A stretch of 64,000 bases of DNA, from the NCBI RefSeq assembly GCF_964656455.1, contig NC_135714.1, positions 123,498,131-123,562,130 of the forward strand, written 5' to 3'. Below the pieces are notes generated by a model. The model did no database searches. It saw nothing but the letters and a program-made list of their open reading frames with translations, and was not told the origin of the DNA. Position numbers and translations under genes: made by a program. Of the stretch, positions 1 through 12,329 are shown piece after piece (positions within the stretch are counted from its first letter, which is position 1; every line of letters begins with the position of its first letter). The DNA is from Halichoerus grypus. Lineage: Eukaryota; Chordata; Mammalia; Carnivora; Phocidae.

Positions 1-19
1 GAGAAGTCTTAGAAATGGA

Positions 20-265
20 ACATTACATGCTTTTGGATCAGCTCTACCTGGATTCAGCTCTATCACTTTTTTGGCCATGCGACCCAAGACTCATTCTTTA
101 ATCTTTATTACTCAATTCCTTCATCTATAAAATGAAGATAATAACAGTACCTATCTCCTAAAATAGGTGTGAGTTTTAAGTGAATTAGTGTATATATAAA
201 GCACTTAGAATTGTGCCTAGCACCTGCTAAGTATTCCATAAATGTTAGTAATAATTATTGCTGTT
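20..265 (-). repeat. MIR SINE, ancient
   Basis: Read on the minus strand this matches the MIR core: a run resembling 'cctcatctataaaatgaagataataacagtacctatctc' in the middle and 'agcacttagaattgtgcctagcacctgctaagtattccataaatgttag' at the right, in the usual reverse-complement MIR order. It is strongly diverged, as expected for a pre-eutherian SINE. No function is implied. Confidence 0.75.
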
Positions 266-890
266 GTATTTTAGATGATGGTGCAAAAAACAAAAATTCA
301 ACTAAAAATTATTGTTCAGTTATCAGAATTCTGAGTCCAAGCAGCAATGCCAGTGAAACTCAATGACCTCAAAGTGCTTAGTAAGTGTGCCATGAGTCAG
401 TTCTTAAAAATTTTCATTAGAAGCTGAATCACTTATCACATACTTATTGTTGGCTCTCTTAGCCTCTTTTGGCCTCTCACTGCCAAAAAACTGCCAAAAT
501 GAGGACTAGCACTGAAAAAAGGTATGTGCCTAGTCTTCCAGTATGAAATCCTAAGAACGAGAACTACAAAGTGGAGCTTGACTATCAAATTCATAGGTGT
601 GAAAGATGATTTTTCCCAGATCAGGTTACATAGAATTTCATAGATGGAATTAGAACTTTGTATTACAATTCATAGAATACTTTATTATAAAATCTTTCTT
701 TGTAGGGAATATTAAAATGAATCCTGGCATAGTCATCTCACCGACCTTAAAAACAATAAAGCGTTCCCAGTACACTCAGGGCATGCTCAGCAACTACTGT
801 GCGGAAGGCACCGTACTTCTTAAAATGGAATGTGAATGATTCCCACTGAGGTTAGCACATTGTATTCTATGTGAAGGGTGTCCCCTGGGA
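266..890. other. Unassigned AT-rich sequence
   Basis: No recognisable repeat, RNA gene or coding signal. Short open frames lack any family resemblance. Confidence 0.4.
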
Positions 891-894
891 TTGA

Positions 895-1255
895 GCTGTG
901 CAGCAACAAACCTGGACACCATCCCAGAACTCCAGTCACTACTACTTCCGTGTATCATTCAGGAGCCACCATCCTCAATTTGGTGTTGATTATTCCCATT
1001 TTGATACTTTTATTACATATGTATCTATTTGTATCGATTTCCTCTGCTTTGGGCTTTATATGAACAGTATCAGTCTTATGAATCATTCTGTAACTTGCTT
1101 TTTATAAACTCAATATATTATACTTGTAAGAGATATTCCTCTTGACCGGTGTAGCTCCGGTTCATTCATTTCAACTGTTGAATAGCATTTCAGTATATGA
1201 ATAACCAATTTAATTACTTATTGATTCTCTTTTTGCTGAACAGTGAGGGGTTTTT
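895..1255 (-). mobile_element. Old L1 3' UTR fragment
   Basis: The order 'attcattctgtaacttgctttt ... ttcattcatttcaactgttgaatagcatttcagtatatgaat ... ttgctgaacagtgagg' follows the reverse complement of the 3' part of mammalian-wide L1M elements. A T-rich run (1247-1285) follows, then a short MIR/L2-like end (about 1295-1335). It is diverged and carries no open frame. Confidence 0.5.
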
Positions 1256-1464
1256 TTTCTTTCCATTTTTTTTTTTTTTTTTTTTGGATGAGAACATTGT
1301 AAGTATTCAATAAATGTTAGCTATTGTTATGTGTCTTGTTTTGCATTCAAGACACTGGTGAGCAATATCTATTCCATGCTCCTTCTTGGGCATCCTTCTG
1401 TAAATCAGTGTCTAAAAAGCTAAAAACTACATTTATCAGCCCCCCTTACAGCAAGACATTTAGG

Positions 1465-2000
1465 TTTGGCTGAGCAAAGGCAATCATGAAAGGCTTTCAG
1501 CATGGAAGTAAGCTGGACTCTAAATGCTGCTGCAGTTGATCCGCGTAGTCATAGAGCTACCAGATTTTTCTACACGGAGATGGCAGGGGTCCGAGTGTGC
1601 GGTCATTTTGTGAGCTTTGAGAGGCAGGGCAGAGTGCATCCATTCTGTCAGTGTGAATCGTTGCAGGCCTGCTGTGGGCTTGGAACTGGAAGCAAGTGAT
1701 TCCTGATGACATGATAGTTTCCTGTTTGTGGCAGCTTCCTGCTCAGGGCAGTGGGTGGTTTGCTTCTATGGGTGGCAGCTTTCTGATCATAAAAGAGCTG
1801 GCCTCAGCAGTCACTTCTGTAGTGTGACTTTGGATGTCATACCTGAAAGCTCACCCAAGAGTCTATTTTTTCAAACGACTAATGATTTCATTGAATCCCT
1901 ATCATCAGAGGAGGGCTTACTACAAAGCTTAAGCTTCGGAGATCCTCATTACATGGGGCCCATGGCTGGTATACGTTTTTATAAAAATTGCAGAAGTAAG
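1465..2000 (+). repeat. Unnamed old repeat, copy 1 (5' part)
   Basis: This segment shares short blocks with 6320-6850, such as GGCAGCTTTCTGATCAT and a cagcttcctg block. A matching end block ('gcttaaactagctaaagcagattctgttcc') appears later at about 2770-2830, so this copy may be interrupted by 2000-2740. The architecture suggests an old LTR or DNA transposon. I cannot name the family. Confidence 0.35.
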
Positions 2001-3183
2001 ATACTTTAACTACTCTAAATTAAGGCCATTATCTCTTCCCATTCAAATTTCCCCTCAGTTGCATTTGTTTCTAGGGTTGATGGAGTGGCCTTAGGCATTT
2101 CGGGGATCCAATTAAGGATGGGGACAGGAGGGGACAGATCTGGGGATCATATTGCAGTCGGAAGGTATCCTACATGCTACCACCATAAGAGTGAGTAGTG
2201 GAGAAGGAACAATGTGTAAAGTTGACAGAGCCAGAAGATAAGTTGTAGAAAAGTTCCAAATTTTATAGTTCATATAAGAAAGAGATTTGACAGGGGTTTT
2301 CCCAATTTTGACAATAATTCCAAAAACATACATGGCATTATCAATAATGAGTTGTAAAAATGAAATTTTCTAAACTATAGATAATAAAACAAAATTACAG
2401 TTACAACAAAGGAAAGACTAAATTGTCTTTTTCTTCTCTCTATAAAGTGATACTACAAAATTATTATCAAGTAAAGAGGCAATCAAAGAGTGTATAAGGC
2501 AAAAAAATGTAGAAAAAAACTGTAAAGGTACATTAAGTATTTGATTAATAAAAATATTATTTTACTTTCTGGATTTTGTGATCTTTGTGGTAAATGTCAG
2601 CTTTTTAGAATTCGTAATTTGTGGCAGTTTCTTTTCTCATTATGAGTACATTTTGAATTTCATACCTAATTTTGTATTTGTTATGTTGTATTTTTTCCCT
2701 AAAGAAGCTGCCAAATTCTGTATTAAAGTCATGTCCCTAAAGAACTAGATCCTTCTCTGTCAGTCATAAATCAATTGCTTAAACTAGCTAAAGCAGATTC
2801 TGTTCCCTGCAATGGAATTCTAAAAGATTAGGTCATTAGCTATCGGATATGGTTGCATGCAACCGAATTTCAAAGAAATGGACTACTGGAAATGGTTATC
2901 TCACCTGGGTGGGTTTGAAAGCTATGATAACTACATTAGCAACAGATGATGAATTATGTTTGGCCAAGAATGAAATACCTATCAAGTGGAAGGCTTGGCA
3001 GAACAGCTGGCTGCTACACAACCCCTTCTGGTGAGAATGAGGAACAAAAGAAATGTGGGGTGAGTTGCCGAATTCTAGCTGCATTAGAGAGTTAATGAGG
3101 AGGAGGAGCAGGACAAGCTCCATATTTTAAATTCTTAATTTGGTGCACAGAGGATCAGAGAACTCTTATAAGTGCCCTAAAAT
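2001..3183. other. Unassigned, with probable end of the 1.5-kb repeat at 2740-2830
   Basis: AT-rich sequence without coding signal. The block at 2770-2812 resembles 6800-6835 and is probably the 3' end of the old repeat that begins at about 1465. The intervening sequence would then be a later insertion, but I see no clear TSD. Confidence 0.3.
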
Positions 3184-3370
3184 AATGGTCCTTAAACTAT
3201 GCCATGGATAAGCATCCCCTGAAAGGCTTGTTGAAGTACAGACTGCTGGATCCCAAATCCCTCGAGTTTCTGATTCAGTAGATCTAAGGTGGAGCCTGAG
3301 AATTCAAATTTTTGACAAGTTTCAAAGTGATGATAATACTGTTGGTCCAGGAACCATTTGAGAACCACTG
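3184..3370 (+). mobile_element. MER5-type hAT-Charlie non-autonomous DNA transposon
   Basis: The right end 'tttgagaaccactg' is the classic MER5/MER20-type terminal repeat. The centre carries 'gtttctgattcagtagatctaaggtggagcctgagaattc', diagnostic of the MER5 group. It is about 187 bp, the normal size for this non-autonomous family, and carries no transposase. Confidence 0.75.
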
Positions 3371-4853
3371 CCGTGAATGAACGCCTTACCTCTTGGACCT
3401 GCAGGACAGATATAACTAAAAATCAGATGCAACAGGTTGCCAAAATACAACTTAGATTAATTTCAGCCTCACTTGGCCTCTTATATAAAAACACATTAGT
3501 TAGGAGAGAGTGGGACACTATGAATTGGAATGGGACATTTGAATGGATTTAGATGTCTGAGTATCTGAACATACAAGCCCCACTGAGCTCTCCAGTCTAG
3601 CACATGTCACCCTCTCACCTCTGTCAGATAAATCTGTCATGTTTAAAGACCCGATGCGACTGCACCTGCAGTAATTACCTTGCAAGAAATGCTAAACCTT
3701 CTTATGGTTCACTCTTCTAGTCCTCATTCACTCTAGTCAAGGAGTCAGATCACATGTAAGTACAAAGTTTGACTAAGGAAGAGAAAAGTTAGATAGCAAA
3801 ATAGTGCTAAGATTTTGCTCAATTGTGGTAATAAAAATCTGGAGACTTGTGGGAATGAATTCTGAGAATGATCATTCAGGCTAAATTTATCAACATGGAT
3901 GCATTTACTAGAGATTCTGGATTCAGTATTCCAGTTCGCAGAGTTAGAAATAATCTAAAGTGTTTGCTCGATTAGTTAACTGAACCTGAACTCAATGGTA
4001 GCCTACACTAAATAAAGTTGGGCACTAAGAATTCCTTGATAGAAGACAGAGATTTGGGGAGAAAGGAATGTTGGGGAAAATTTAACATGCATGACTGTCT
4101 TACCCACCTGTTAGCTGTGAGCCCTGAAGGGGCTCAGAAGACCCTCTCTTTATCAAAACATTGAAAATCACTGTGGTGTCATTCTTTTGTAGGCTACAGA
4201 TCAAGGTAGTAGATGTTTTCCCAGAAATAGAATCCTGAGTTTAATAAGGATGAGGCCATTTCAGAGCAGCAGAAACCATATGGCAATAAGTAACGACCTG
4301 AGATCAAAGACATAGACCTACTGAATAGAAAGCAGGGCTCCAGGGATAGTCAGAATGGCTTGATCTATTCTATATATCTCCCATCAAAACCAAAAAACTT
4401 CTTTGGCTGATAAATGGAGACTTGACTTGAATGAAAATGATAAACAATCAAGGTTGCTCACGCAGTTCCCAGGTCTGAGCACCAGAGCCCCACGAATGAA
4501 GAAGAAGCCAGGAATACCTGAGGAAGAAAGCCAAGACGCAGCTGCAAGTCCATACTAATACTATTCCACGTAGCCTTCCTGTTGACATTTAATAGTGTAA
4601 CTGTACCCTGGAAAAAGGTAACTACCCATATCTTTACTTAAAGAATTATCACATGCCGGCCCTGAGTAAATGCTAATTCCTGGGGCTCTATATCGCCAGT
4701 GTGGCCAACTATTAAGAAGGGGGATTTATTGGTGTCAAGTGATAAATGGAATTTTGATCCAAGTCCATCTCACAAGGGGCCCAGCAAGTTCTTCAAGACA
4801 TCCTGTAGTTATTTCCCTATTCCTGTATGCAGGCTTGGGAAAAATGACAAGTA
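3371..4853. other. Unassigned; 4190-4850 may be upstream ERVL-like internal sequence
   Basis: No gene seen. Because an ERVL-like reverse-transcriptase remnant follows on the + strand from about 5100, the 4190-4850 part could be older internal sequence of the same provirus. I cannot show this from readable protein motifs. Confidence 0.25.
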
Positions 4854-4969
4854 GGGGCACCTGCCTGACTCAGTCAGAAGAGCAAACAACTCTTGATCTC
4901 AGGGTTTTGAGTTTGAGCCCCACATTGGGTATAGAGATTACTTAAATAAAACTTAAAACAAAAAAGAAA
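4854..4969 (+). mobile_element. CAN-SINE, short form
   Basis: A tRNA-derived head ('ggggcacctgcctgactcagtcag') is joined almost directly to 'gagccccacattgggtatagagattactt' and an A-rich tail, without the CT-rich body. It is flanked by AAAAATGACAAGTA (4840-4853) and AAAAATGCCAACTA (4970-4983), a 14-bp TSD with two changes. Confidence 0.8.
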
Positions 4970-5099
4970 AAAAATGCCAACTAGAAGAATTCTCATAATA
5001 ACTTCCTGACCCGCGGACTTATAGCTATTATATATGTAGGAAAACCGAGAGTAAGCTTCTGGAATTACCACTCCTTACCACAGTAGAAAACAAAAAGTA

Positions 5100-6000
5100 A
5101 TACCAAATCTCTAGGAGGAATCACAGAGATTAGTGCTACCATCAAAGACCTGAAAGACAGGAGGAGGAGGATTCTTTTCACATCCCCCTTTAACTCTCTT
5201 ATTTAGGTTGTGCAGAAGACATTCTTGGAGAACAATAGCGGACTATCCCAAACTGGCTTAGTCAGCTTGGGCTGCTATAACAAAATACCATAGACTGGGT
5301 AGCTTAACAACAGACATTTATTTCTTACAGTTCTGGAGGCTGGGAATTCCAAGGTCAAGGTGACCATGGATTCAGGGTCTAGTGAGAGCCATCTTCCTGG
5401 TTTATAGAGGGCCGCCTTCTTGCTGGATCATCACATTAGGGGAGAGACCTCTAGTCTCTTCCTCTTCTTATAAGGGCATTAATCCCATTATGGGGCTCCG
5501 CCCTCATGACCTCATCTAAACCTAACTGACTCTCAAAAGCCCCATTTCCTAATACCATTACATTGGGGGTTATTGGTTCATTATATGAATATTGGGGGGA
5601 TACAACCATTCAGTCCATAATGCAAGCTTAATTTGGGAATGCCTCTGTTAAGCACTTGGTTAGCAGCTATAGATCTAGCAACTCTCTATCCCTATCTCAG
5701 TAAGAAGAAAACAACAGAAGCCCTTCAATTGCACATGGATAGGCATGTGCCATTACCATCTTGCCTCAAGGCTAATTACCTCTCCAGCTCTAGTCACAGA
5801 GTTCTTTATCATCTTACTTTCCCCAGGAGGTCACACTGGTGATTACATTGATGACATCAGACTGATAGGACCTGGTGAACAAGGAGTGGCAGTCACCCTG
5901 AATTTCTTAAGAGAGATGTATGCCAGAAAATAAGATGTATGTAGAAGATAAATCTCATAAAAATTCAAATGCCTGACAACTTAGTTCATATGTCACTGGA
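5100..6000 (+). pseudogene. ERVL-like endogenous retrovirus pol (reverse transcriptase) remnant
   Basis: Decayed RT segment of an old endogenous retrovirus. In the + frame the reading through 5745-5933 contains the RT catalytic box YIDDI at 5844-5858, followed by a segment rich in L/I-G-P, typical of class III (ERVL) RTs. Upstream, about 5660-5705 reads as an 'AAIDLA'-like RT motif, and 5115-5200 contains an 'SPFNS' block. The protein is broken by frameshifts and stops and by the LTR insertion at about 5253-5622. It is non-functional. Assignment to ERVL rather than another class is from recognition. Confidence 0.6.
5253..5622 (-). mobile_element. MaLR (MLT1-type) solo LTR
   Basis: Reverse complement of an MLT1-type LTR. 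It starts 'cttagtcagcttgggctgctataacaaaataccatagactgggtagctta', carries 'cagttctggaggctgggaa', and ends 'attggggggatacaaccattcagtccataa'. It lies between two parts of the ERVL-like RT remnant and so is younger than that provirus. Confidence 0.85.
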
Positions 6001-6319
6001 TATCAAGATAGAATTATAAACTGAAATAAAGAAGGAATGAATAACTCCCAGAATTACATGCAAGGACTGAGGGGACTTCAGTTTTCCCCTATTAGGATGG
6101 AGATGAGCAAGTTCTTATTTGTATGAGTGACAGAAAAAATAAGTTAGGCTTTTGTCTTGCTGTTGTTTGAAGATCTAAGTCAGGGAAAAAGAGCATGTTG
6201 GTGTGTTGAATAACCACAGAGGTACAACGCGGTATATTGCAGATGGAGATTCACACATGCAGACACTAGACAGATTAAAAACAATTCCCCTTTACCTTTA
6301 CAACTAGGTTCTGGAAGCA
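6001..6319. other. Unassigned
   Basis: Possibly the decayed continuation of the retroviral pol remnant. No readable motif. Confidence 0.25.
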
Positions 6320-6850
6320 ATTTAGATTCTACCAATCAGATGAACTCTAAATTTGGGAGGTAGAAGCAAGGCAGAACCCACATTTCTGCAGTCTCTGTGT
6401 GCTCTACTGGCAAGTGTGATCATGGACTGTGTGTTGGCCAAGTCCTGGTGGCTAGTCATGAGCTTTGTAGGTGTCAAGAGCCAGAGCAAGTTATCTGTTT
6501 TGGTGATGTGATCATCGCAGGCATGGCATTGATCTGGATCCAGCAGTAACAGCAGCAGCTTTCTGATCATCGTCGTTTCCTGATTATGACAGTTACCTGC
6601 TGTGACAACTAACTGAACCTGGCGGCAGGGATCTGCTTCTGGAACCAGCAGCTTCCTGATCGCAAAGGAGCGAGAGCTCCTTTGTTGACCCAGTTCTGCA
6701 ATCTTGGGGAGTCGTTCCTGGAAGCACAACCTAGAATTTTCAGCCCTCTCAATAATTCTAAAGCCATTAAACTACTTCTAATAAATGCCTTCCTGCTTAA
6801 TGAGCTAGAATAGATTCTGTTCCTCAAAGATGAACCCAGATTGATACAGA
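6320..6850 (+). repeat. Unnamed old repeat, copy 2
   Basis: Shares short blocks with 1465-2000 and 2740-2830: 'cagctttctgatcat', 'cagcttcctgatcgcaaag', and the end 'ctgcttaatgagctagaatagattctgttcc', preceded by AATAAA-like 'ctaataaatgcc'. Internal recurrences of the 'cagctttcctgat' type suggest small subrepeats. LTR-like, but the family is not identified. Confidence 0.35.
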
Positions 6851-6874
6851 GCACATGCATGGAAGTTTCTCCAG

Positions 6875-7750
6875 GGTATATTACCCAGGAGTGTAATTGT
6901 TGGGTCATGGTATAAACATTTTTAGCTTTACTAGATATAGGCAAAATTTTCTGCAAACTGCTGTGCTAATTTATTTTCCCGTAAGAAAATTCCACCAAAA
7001 TTTGCTTTGTGACACTCTTAATTTTTGTTAAATGGATGGGTACAAAAAAGGATCTCATTTTAATTTGCAATTCTCCGATTAATGATTTTTCATATGTTGA
7101 TTGGTAATTCAGTTTTCTTTTTTAGTGAGTTGTCTGGTAATATGGCTTGTTCATTTTTCTGTTGAATTGCTTATCAATATTGATTTATGAATTCTTTATA
7201 TATTATGTACACTATATCTTTGCAGTTGCAAATATCTTCTATCTAGTAGCATGTCTTTTCATTTTACTAAGGTTATTTTTGCTATACAAAAAATTTTCAC
7301 ACTAATGTAGTTAAATACATCAAGCTTTTGTTTTGTCATCCATGCTTTTTGTGTCTTATCTAAGAAATCTGTTCTTACATGTCATAAAGATATTTTCCTA
7401 TGTCTTCTTTTAAAAGTTTTGAACTGTTTCATTTTTACCTCTGTAATAAATCTGGAATTTATATTTGTAGCTATATGAGATAGCAATTATGTGTTTCATA
7501 TGGATAACCAATTATTTCAGAATAGTTAAGTAGTTAGTCCTTACCCCACTAACTGTAATGTTACCTCTGTCCTATTCCAGGCTTCTACATATGCACACAT
7601 CTTTCTCTGGGTCTTCTAGTCAGTTTCACTGCTTATTTTTTTAAGCTTGCGGCAGTACCACAGACTTAAGTTTTATAAGTCTTGACATCTGGTAGGGTAG
7701 GTCTCACAGCATTTTTGTTAAAAATTGTTTTGGTGATTCTGGGAAGGCCA
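6875..7750 (-). mobile_element. Old L1 fragment (3' part of ORF2/3' UTR)
   Basis: Reverse-strand L1 features: 'ggagtgtaattgttgggtcatggta', 'tttgcaattctccgattaatgattttt', 'gaattctttatatattatgtacactat' and 'gcttttgttttgtcatccatgctttttgtgtc'. This is the usual order of the ORF2 C-terminal region of mammalian-wide L1M elements read backwards. Heavily mutated. Confidence 0.7.
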
Positions 7751-8221
7751 AAGGCTGTATTTGTGGACTACAAGAAATGAAGTTAGCCAATATAGATAGA
7801 TTAGGGTGTATCATGTGGCTCACACTTTTAAACAGATAAAATACTGCATTCTGGACACTATCAATATGTTTTCCCTTAACTGAATTTATTATTTTAAGTT
7901 TTTGACCTTCAACTGCAATAACCTTCTGTTCATGCTGGCTAACAAGCAATAATTACACATAATTCATCAAGTAGATCAGTGGATCCTAAAACCCATTTTT
8001 TTAACTTGTGCTTTAATGACCATATTATTCAGCCACAAAGAAGAAATTGTATTACAATATGATATTTTCAATCTGTTTATCTCTGGGCCTACTAATTTCT
8101 GTCAATACTAAAAAGAAGTGTACATGTATGTATTTATGCATATCTAGTTCATCTTTCAATTTGCCCTACCCCCAAGTAACCTATTTTGACAGTCTGCTTT
8201 TCATCTAAATTTAAGAGTGAT
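7751..8221. other. Unassigned
   Basis: No gene or named repeat seen. Confidence 0.3.
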
Positions 8222-8295
8222 CCCCTTTTATACAAAGCACTCCATAGAGCTGACTCATTTAATTCTCACAACATGCATATGAAGTAGTGTATAAT
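8222..8295 (+). repeat. MIR fragment
   Basis: 'acaaagcactccatagagctgactcatttaattctcacaac' matches the MIR core on the plus strand. It runs up to the left TSD of the large L1 insertion. Confidence 0.55.
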
Positions 8296-8312
8296 AAGAA
8301 ATATAGATTTGG
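8296..8312 (+). repeat. Target-site duplication, left, of full-length L1
   Basis: AAGAAATATAGATTTGG, repeated with one change (T to C) as AAGAAATACAGATTTGG at 16066-16082. It defines the limits of the L1 insertion. The bases before it end in AT, close to the usual L1 endonuclease preference. Confidence 0.9.
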
Positions 8313-9399
8313 ATTCTAGGGAAGGAAGATGGCGGTGGAGTAGAAGGACCCTAAGCTCGCCTCATCCCACAAATACAACTAGATAATTATCAAATCATCC
8401 TAATTACCCCAGAAATTGATCTGAAGACTGGCAGAACAAATTCCACAACTAAAGGTAGAGAAGAAGCCTCATCAAAGAAGTTAGGAAGTGTGGAGATGAG
8501 ATGTGGAGAAAGATCATGGCCACTGCAGTGGGGAGGGAGTTATGGTCACAGAAAAGGTGAGAGACAGACTGACACATGGAAGAGCACACAAGGAAAATGA
8601 ATGCCCATAGCAATTGGCTTGGAAAGCAAGAGGGCCTGAATTTCCTGAGTTCTTGCAACCAGAGGGTCTTAAAGCCTAGAGTTTAAAAGGTCACCATGCT
8701 TGGCTCTGGGGGAGCTTGGAGGGTACTGGGGCTACTCTTGTAGAAAACAAAGGGCAAACATCCAATGGCCATACAGCATGGAAATAGTGATCTGAGGAGT
8801 GCCTGGGGCACACAGTGGGGAGGTTATTTGCTCTTCTTGAACCATGTCCCAGAGAGGCAGTGTTCACAGAGAGACCATTCCAGGAACAAAGGAACTGACT
8901 GGTGCCATTTCCCTTCCCCACCCATCAGCATAAACACAGAGTCACCTACAGAAACCAGCACAACCGCTACCTAACTTGCTTACACCAAGCCCCGCCCCCC
9001 TACGCTCTGGTGGAACTGCCCTTCCCAGTCATACTTGCTTCAGTTCAAGCATGGTGGGCCCCCTCCCTCAGAAGACCAGCCCAAACTCCTGCCAACACCG
9101 TGTCTCCCAACCAGGGAGTTTCGTAAGGCCTCGGTTCTGGTGCAGTGGCAATAGGTCTCATTCCATGAGCAGACCAGAGCACACCTAGTTAAGATGAGCC
9201 ACATTCAAGATAAGGACCAAACATTGCCCACAACGGGTAAAGAGAGCCTCTGCAGACTTCTGGCCTGAAGAATAAAGAGGCCAGGATGCAACAGCAGCAT
9301 GCACACAGCACACAAGGGAGACACTCCCAGAAGCACCAGGCCCTGGGGAACAAGGGACACTACACTGCAGGGCCCTATAGAACCTCTTCTTCATAAAGC

Positions 9400-10440
9400 C
9401 ATTACTCTCAAGAACAGGAGACATAGCTGAATTTCCTAACACAGAGAAAGAGGACAGAGATGTAGACAAAATGAGAAGACAGAGGAATTTGTCCCAAATG
9501 AAAGAATAGGACAAGGCCACAGCCAGAGATCTAAATGAAACAGATATAAGTAATATGCCTCATGGAGATTTTAAAGGAATGATCATAAGGATACTCACTG
9601 GATTGGAGAAAAGAGTGAAGAGCATCAGTGAGACCATTAACACAGAGATAAGAAATAACATAGCAAAGATAAAGGGATTAATAAACAAAACGAGAAACAT
9701 GCTTGAAGGAATGAACAGCATGCCGGAAAAAGCAGAGGAACAAATCAATGACCTAGAAGACAGAGTAATGGAAAGTAAGCAAGCTTAACAAAAGAGAGAA
9801 AAAAGAATTACGCAAAATAAGAATAGACTTAGGGAACTCAGTGGCACCGTCAAATGTAATAACATTTGTATTATAGGTGTTCCAGGGGAAGAAGAGAGAA
9901 AAAGGGGGGCAGAGAATTTATTTGAAGAAATAATAGCTGAAAATTTCCTTAATCTGGGGAAGGAAACAGATATCCAGATCCAGGAGGCACAGAGAACCCC
10001 CCAACAAAATCAACAAAAGCAGATCCACACCAAGACATATTTGTAATTAAAATGGCAAAATATAATGATAAAAAATATTAAAAGCAGCAAGACCAAAGAA
10101 GACAGTTACATGTAAAGGAAACCCCATAAGGCTACCAGCAGATTTTTCAGCAGAAACTTTCCAAGCCAGAAAGTAGTGGCATGATATATTCAAAGTGCTG
10201 AATGGAAAAAACCTGCATTCAAGAATACTCTATCCAGCAAGGCTATTATTCAGAATAGAAGGAGAGATAAAGAGATTCCCAGACAAACAAAAACTAAAGG
10301 AGCTCATTACCACTAAACCAGCCCTGCAAGAAATATTAAAATGGACTCTGAGTGGAAAGAAGGGCCAAAAACAACAGTATGAAGGTAGGAAACAAAAAAG
10401 CAGTAAAAATTCATATTTTTGTAAAAAATCAGTCAAGTAA
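9400..10440 (+). pseudogene. L1 ORF1 remnant (RNA-binding chaperone)
   Basis: ORF1p binds L1 RNA as a coiled-coil trimer. Here 9555-9788 is open and reads as a Lys/Glu-rich heptad region of coiled-coil type, ending at a stop after 'MESKQA'. The following part is readable only by changing frame, and 10195-10440 resembles the C-terminal domain ('YPARLLFRIEGEIKRFPDKQ'). It is broken by frameshifts. The true initiator Met is not resolved. Confidence 0.7.
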
Positions 10441-12144
10441 TTCACAACATAAAAGGATGTAAAATATGACACCTTATACCTAAAACATGGGGGGGAGAGG
10501 AGTAAAGAATGGGTTCAAACTTAAACAACTATCAACCTAATATAGACTGCTATATGCAGAAGATGTCATATACTACTGTAATGGTAACCACAAATAAAAA
10601 ACCACTAATAAATATGCAAAGAATAAAAAGAAAGAAGTCAAAATATATCACTAAAGAAACAAGAAAACCATGAGAGAAAGTCTTCAGAAACAACCACAAA
10701 ACAAGTACTACAATGTCAATAAATACATATCTATCAGTAATTACTTTGAATGTAAATGGAATAAACACTCCAATCAAAAGACACAAGGTGACAGAATAGA
10801 TAAAAAAAATAAGACCCATCTATATGCTGCCTCCAAGAGACTTTTTAGACCTAAAGACACCTACAGATAGAAAATGAGAGGACTGAGAAACATTTATCAT
10901 GCAAATGGATGTCATAAGAAAGCCAGAGTAGCAATATTTATGTGGAACAAAATAGACTTTAAAACAAAGGTTGTAACAAGAGACAAAGGACACTATATAA
11001 TAATAAAGGGGACAATCCAACAAGAAGATATAACAACTGTAAACATTTATGCACCCAACATGGGAGCACCCAAATACATAAAACAGTTAATAACAAACAT
11101 AAAGGAACTAATCGATAATAATACAGTAATAGTAGGGGCTTTAACACCCCACTTACTTCAATGGACAGATCATCTAAACAGAAAATCCACAAGGAAACAA
11201 TAGTTTTGAATGACACACTGGGCCAGATGGATTTAACAGATATATTCAGAACATCCCATCCTAAAACAGCAGAATACACATTCTTTTCAAATGTACATGG
11301 AACATTCGCCAGAACAGATCACATATTAGGCCACAAAATAAGCCTCAACAAATTAAAAAAGATCGAAGTCATACTATGCATCTTTTTTTACCACAATGCT
11401 ATGAAACTAGAAGTCAACCAAAAGAAAAAATCTGGAAGGACCACAAATTCACGCAGGTTAAATAACATGTTACTAAACAATGAATGGGTCAACCAGGAAA
11501 TAAAAGAAGAAACTAAAAAGTACATGGAAAAAATAAAAACGAAAACAAAATTGTTCAAAACATTTAGAAGCAGCAAAAACAGTTCTAAGAGGGAAGTTTA
11601 TAGAAATGCAGGCTTATCTCAAGAAGCAAGAAAAATCTCAAATAGACAATCTAACCATACACCTAGAGGAGCTAGGAAAAGAACAACAAACAAAACCTAA
11701 AACCAGCAGAAGGAAGGAAATATTAAACAGAACAGAAATAAATGATATAGAAACTAAAAAAAAAAAGAACAGATCAATGAAACCAGGAGCTGATTCTTTG
11801 AAGAGAATCAACAAAATTGATAAACTTCTAGTCAGATTTATCAAGAAAAAAAGAGAAAGGACCCAAATAAATAAAAATCACAAATGAGAGAGGAGAAATA
11901 ACAACCAACACCACAGAAATACAAACAATTATAAGAGAATATTATAAAACAAATCAACAATAAACTGGACAACCTAGAAGAAATGTATAAATTCCTAGGA
12001 ACATATAAACTATCAAAATTGAAACAGGAAGAAACAGAAAATTTGAACAAACTGATAACCAGAAAAGAAATTGAATCAGTAATCAAAAAATTCTCAACAA
12101 ACAGAAGTCCAGGAGCAGATGCCTTCACAGGTGAATTCTACCAA

Positions 12145-12329
12145 TCGATCGATCAATCGATTTATTTATTTATTTATTTATTTAGAGAGGGGGAGAGAGA
12201 GAGAATCTTAAGCAGGTTCCATGACCAATGTGGAGTCCAACTCGGGGCTCAGTCTCACAACCCTGAGATCATGATCTGAGCTGAGATCAAGAGTCAGACA
12301 CTTAACTGACTGAGCCACTCAGGCACCCC
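12145..12329 (-). mobile_element. CAN-SINE inserted in L1 ORF2
   Basis: Minus-strand SINE. The tail lies at the left as TTTA repeats preceded by a (TCGA)-like run, and the head at the right ends 'ctgagccactcaggcacccc'. It is flanked by TCTACCAA (12137-12144) and TCTAACAA (12330-12337), a short TSD inside L1. Confidence 0.85.

Noticed and set aside
11161..11700. A 179-codon Lys-rich frame
   Set aside because: Part of the L1 ORF2 endonuclease and linker, not a host gene.
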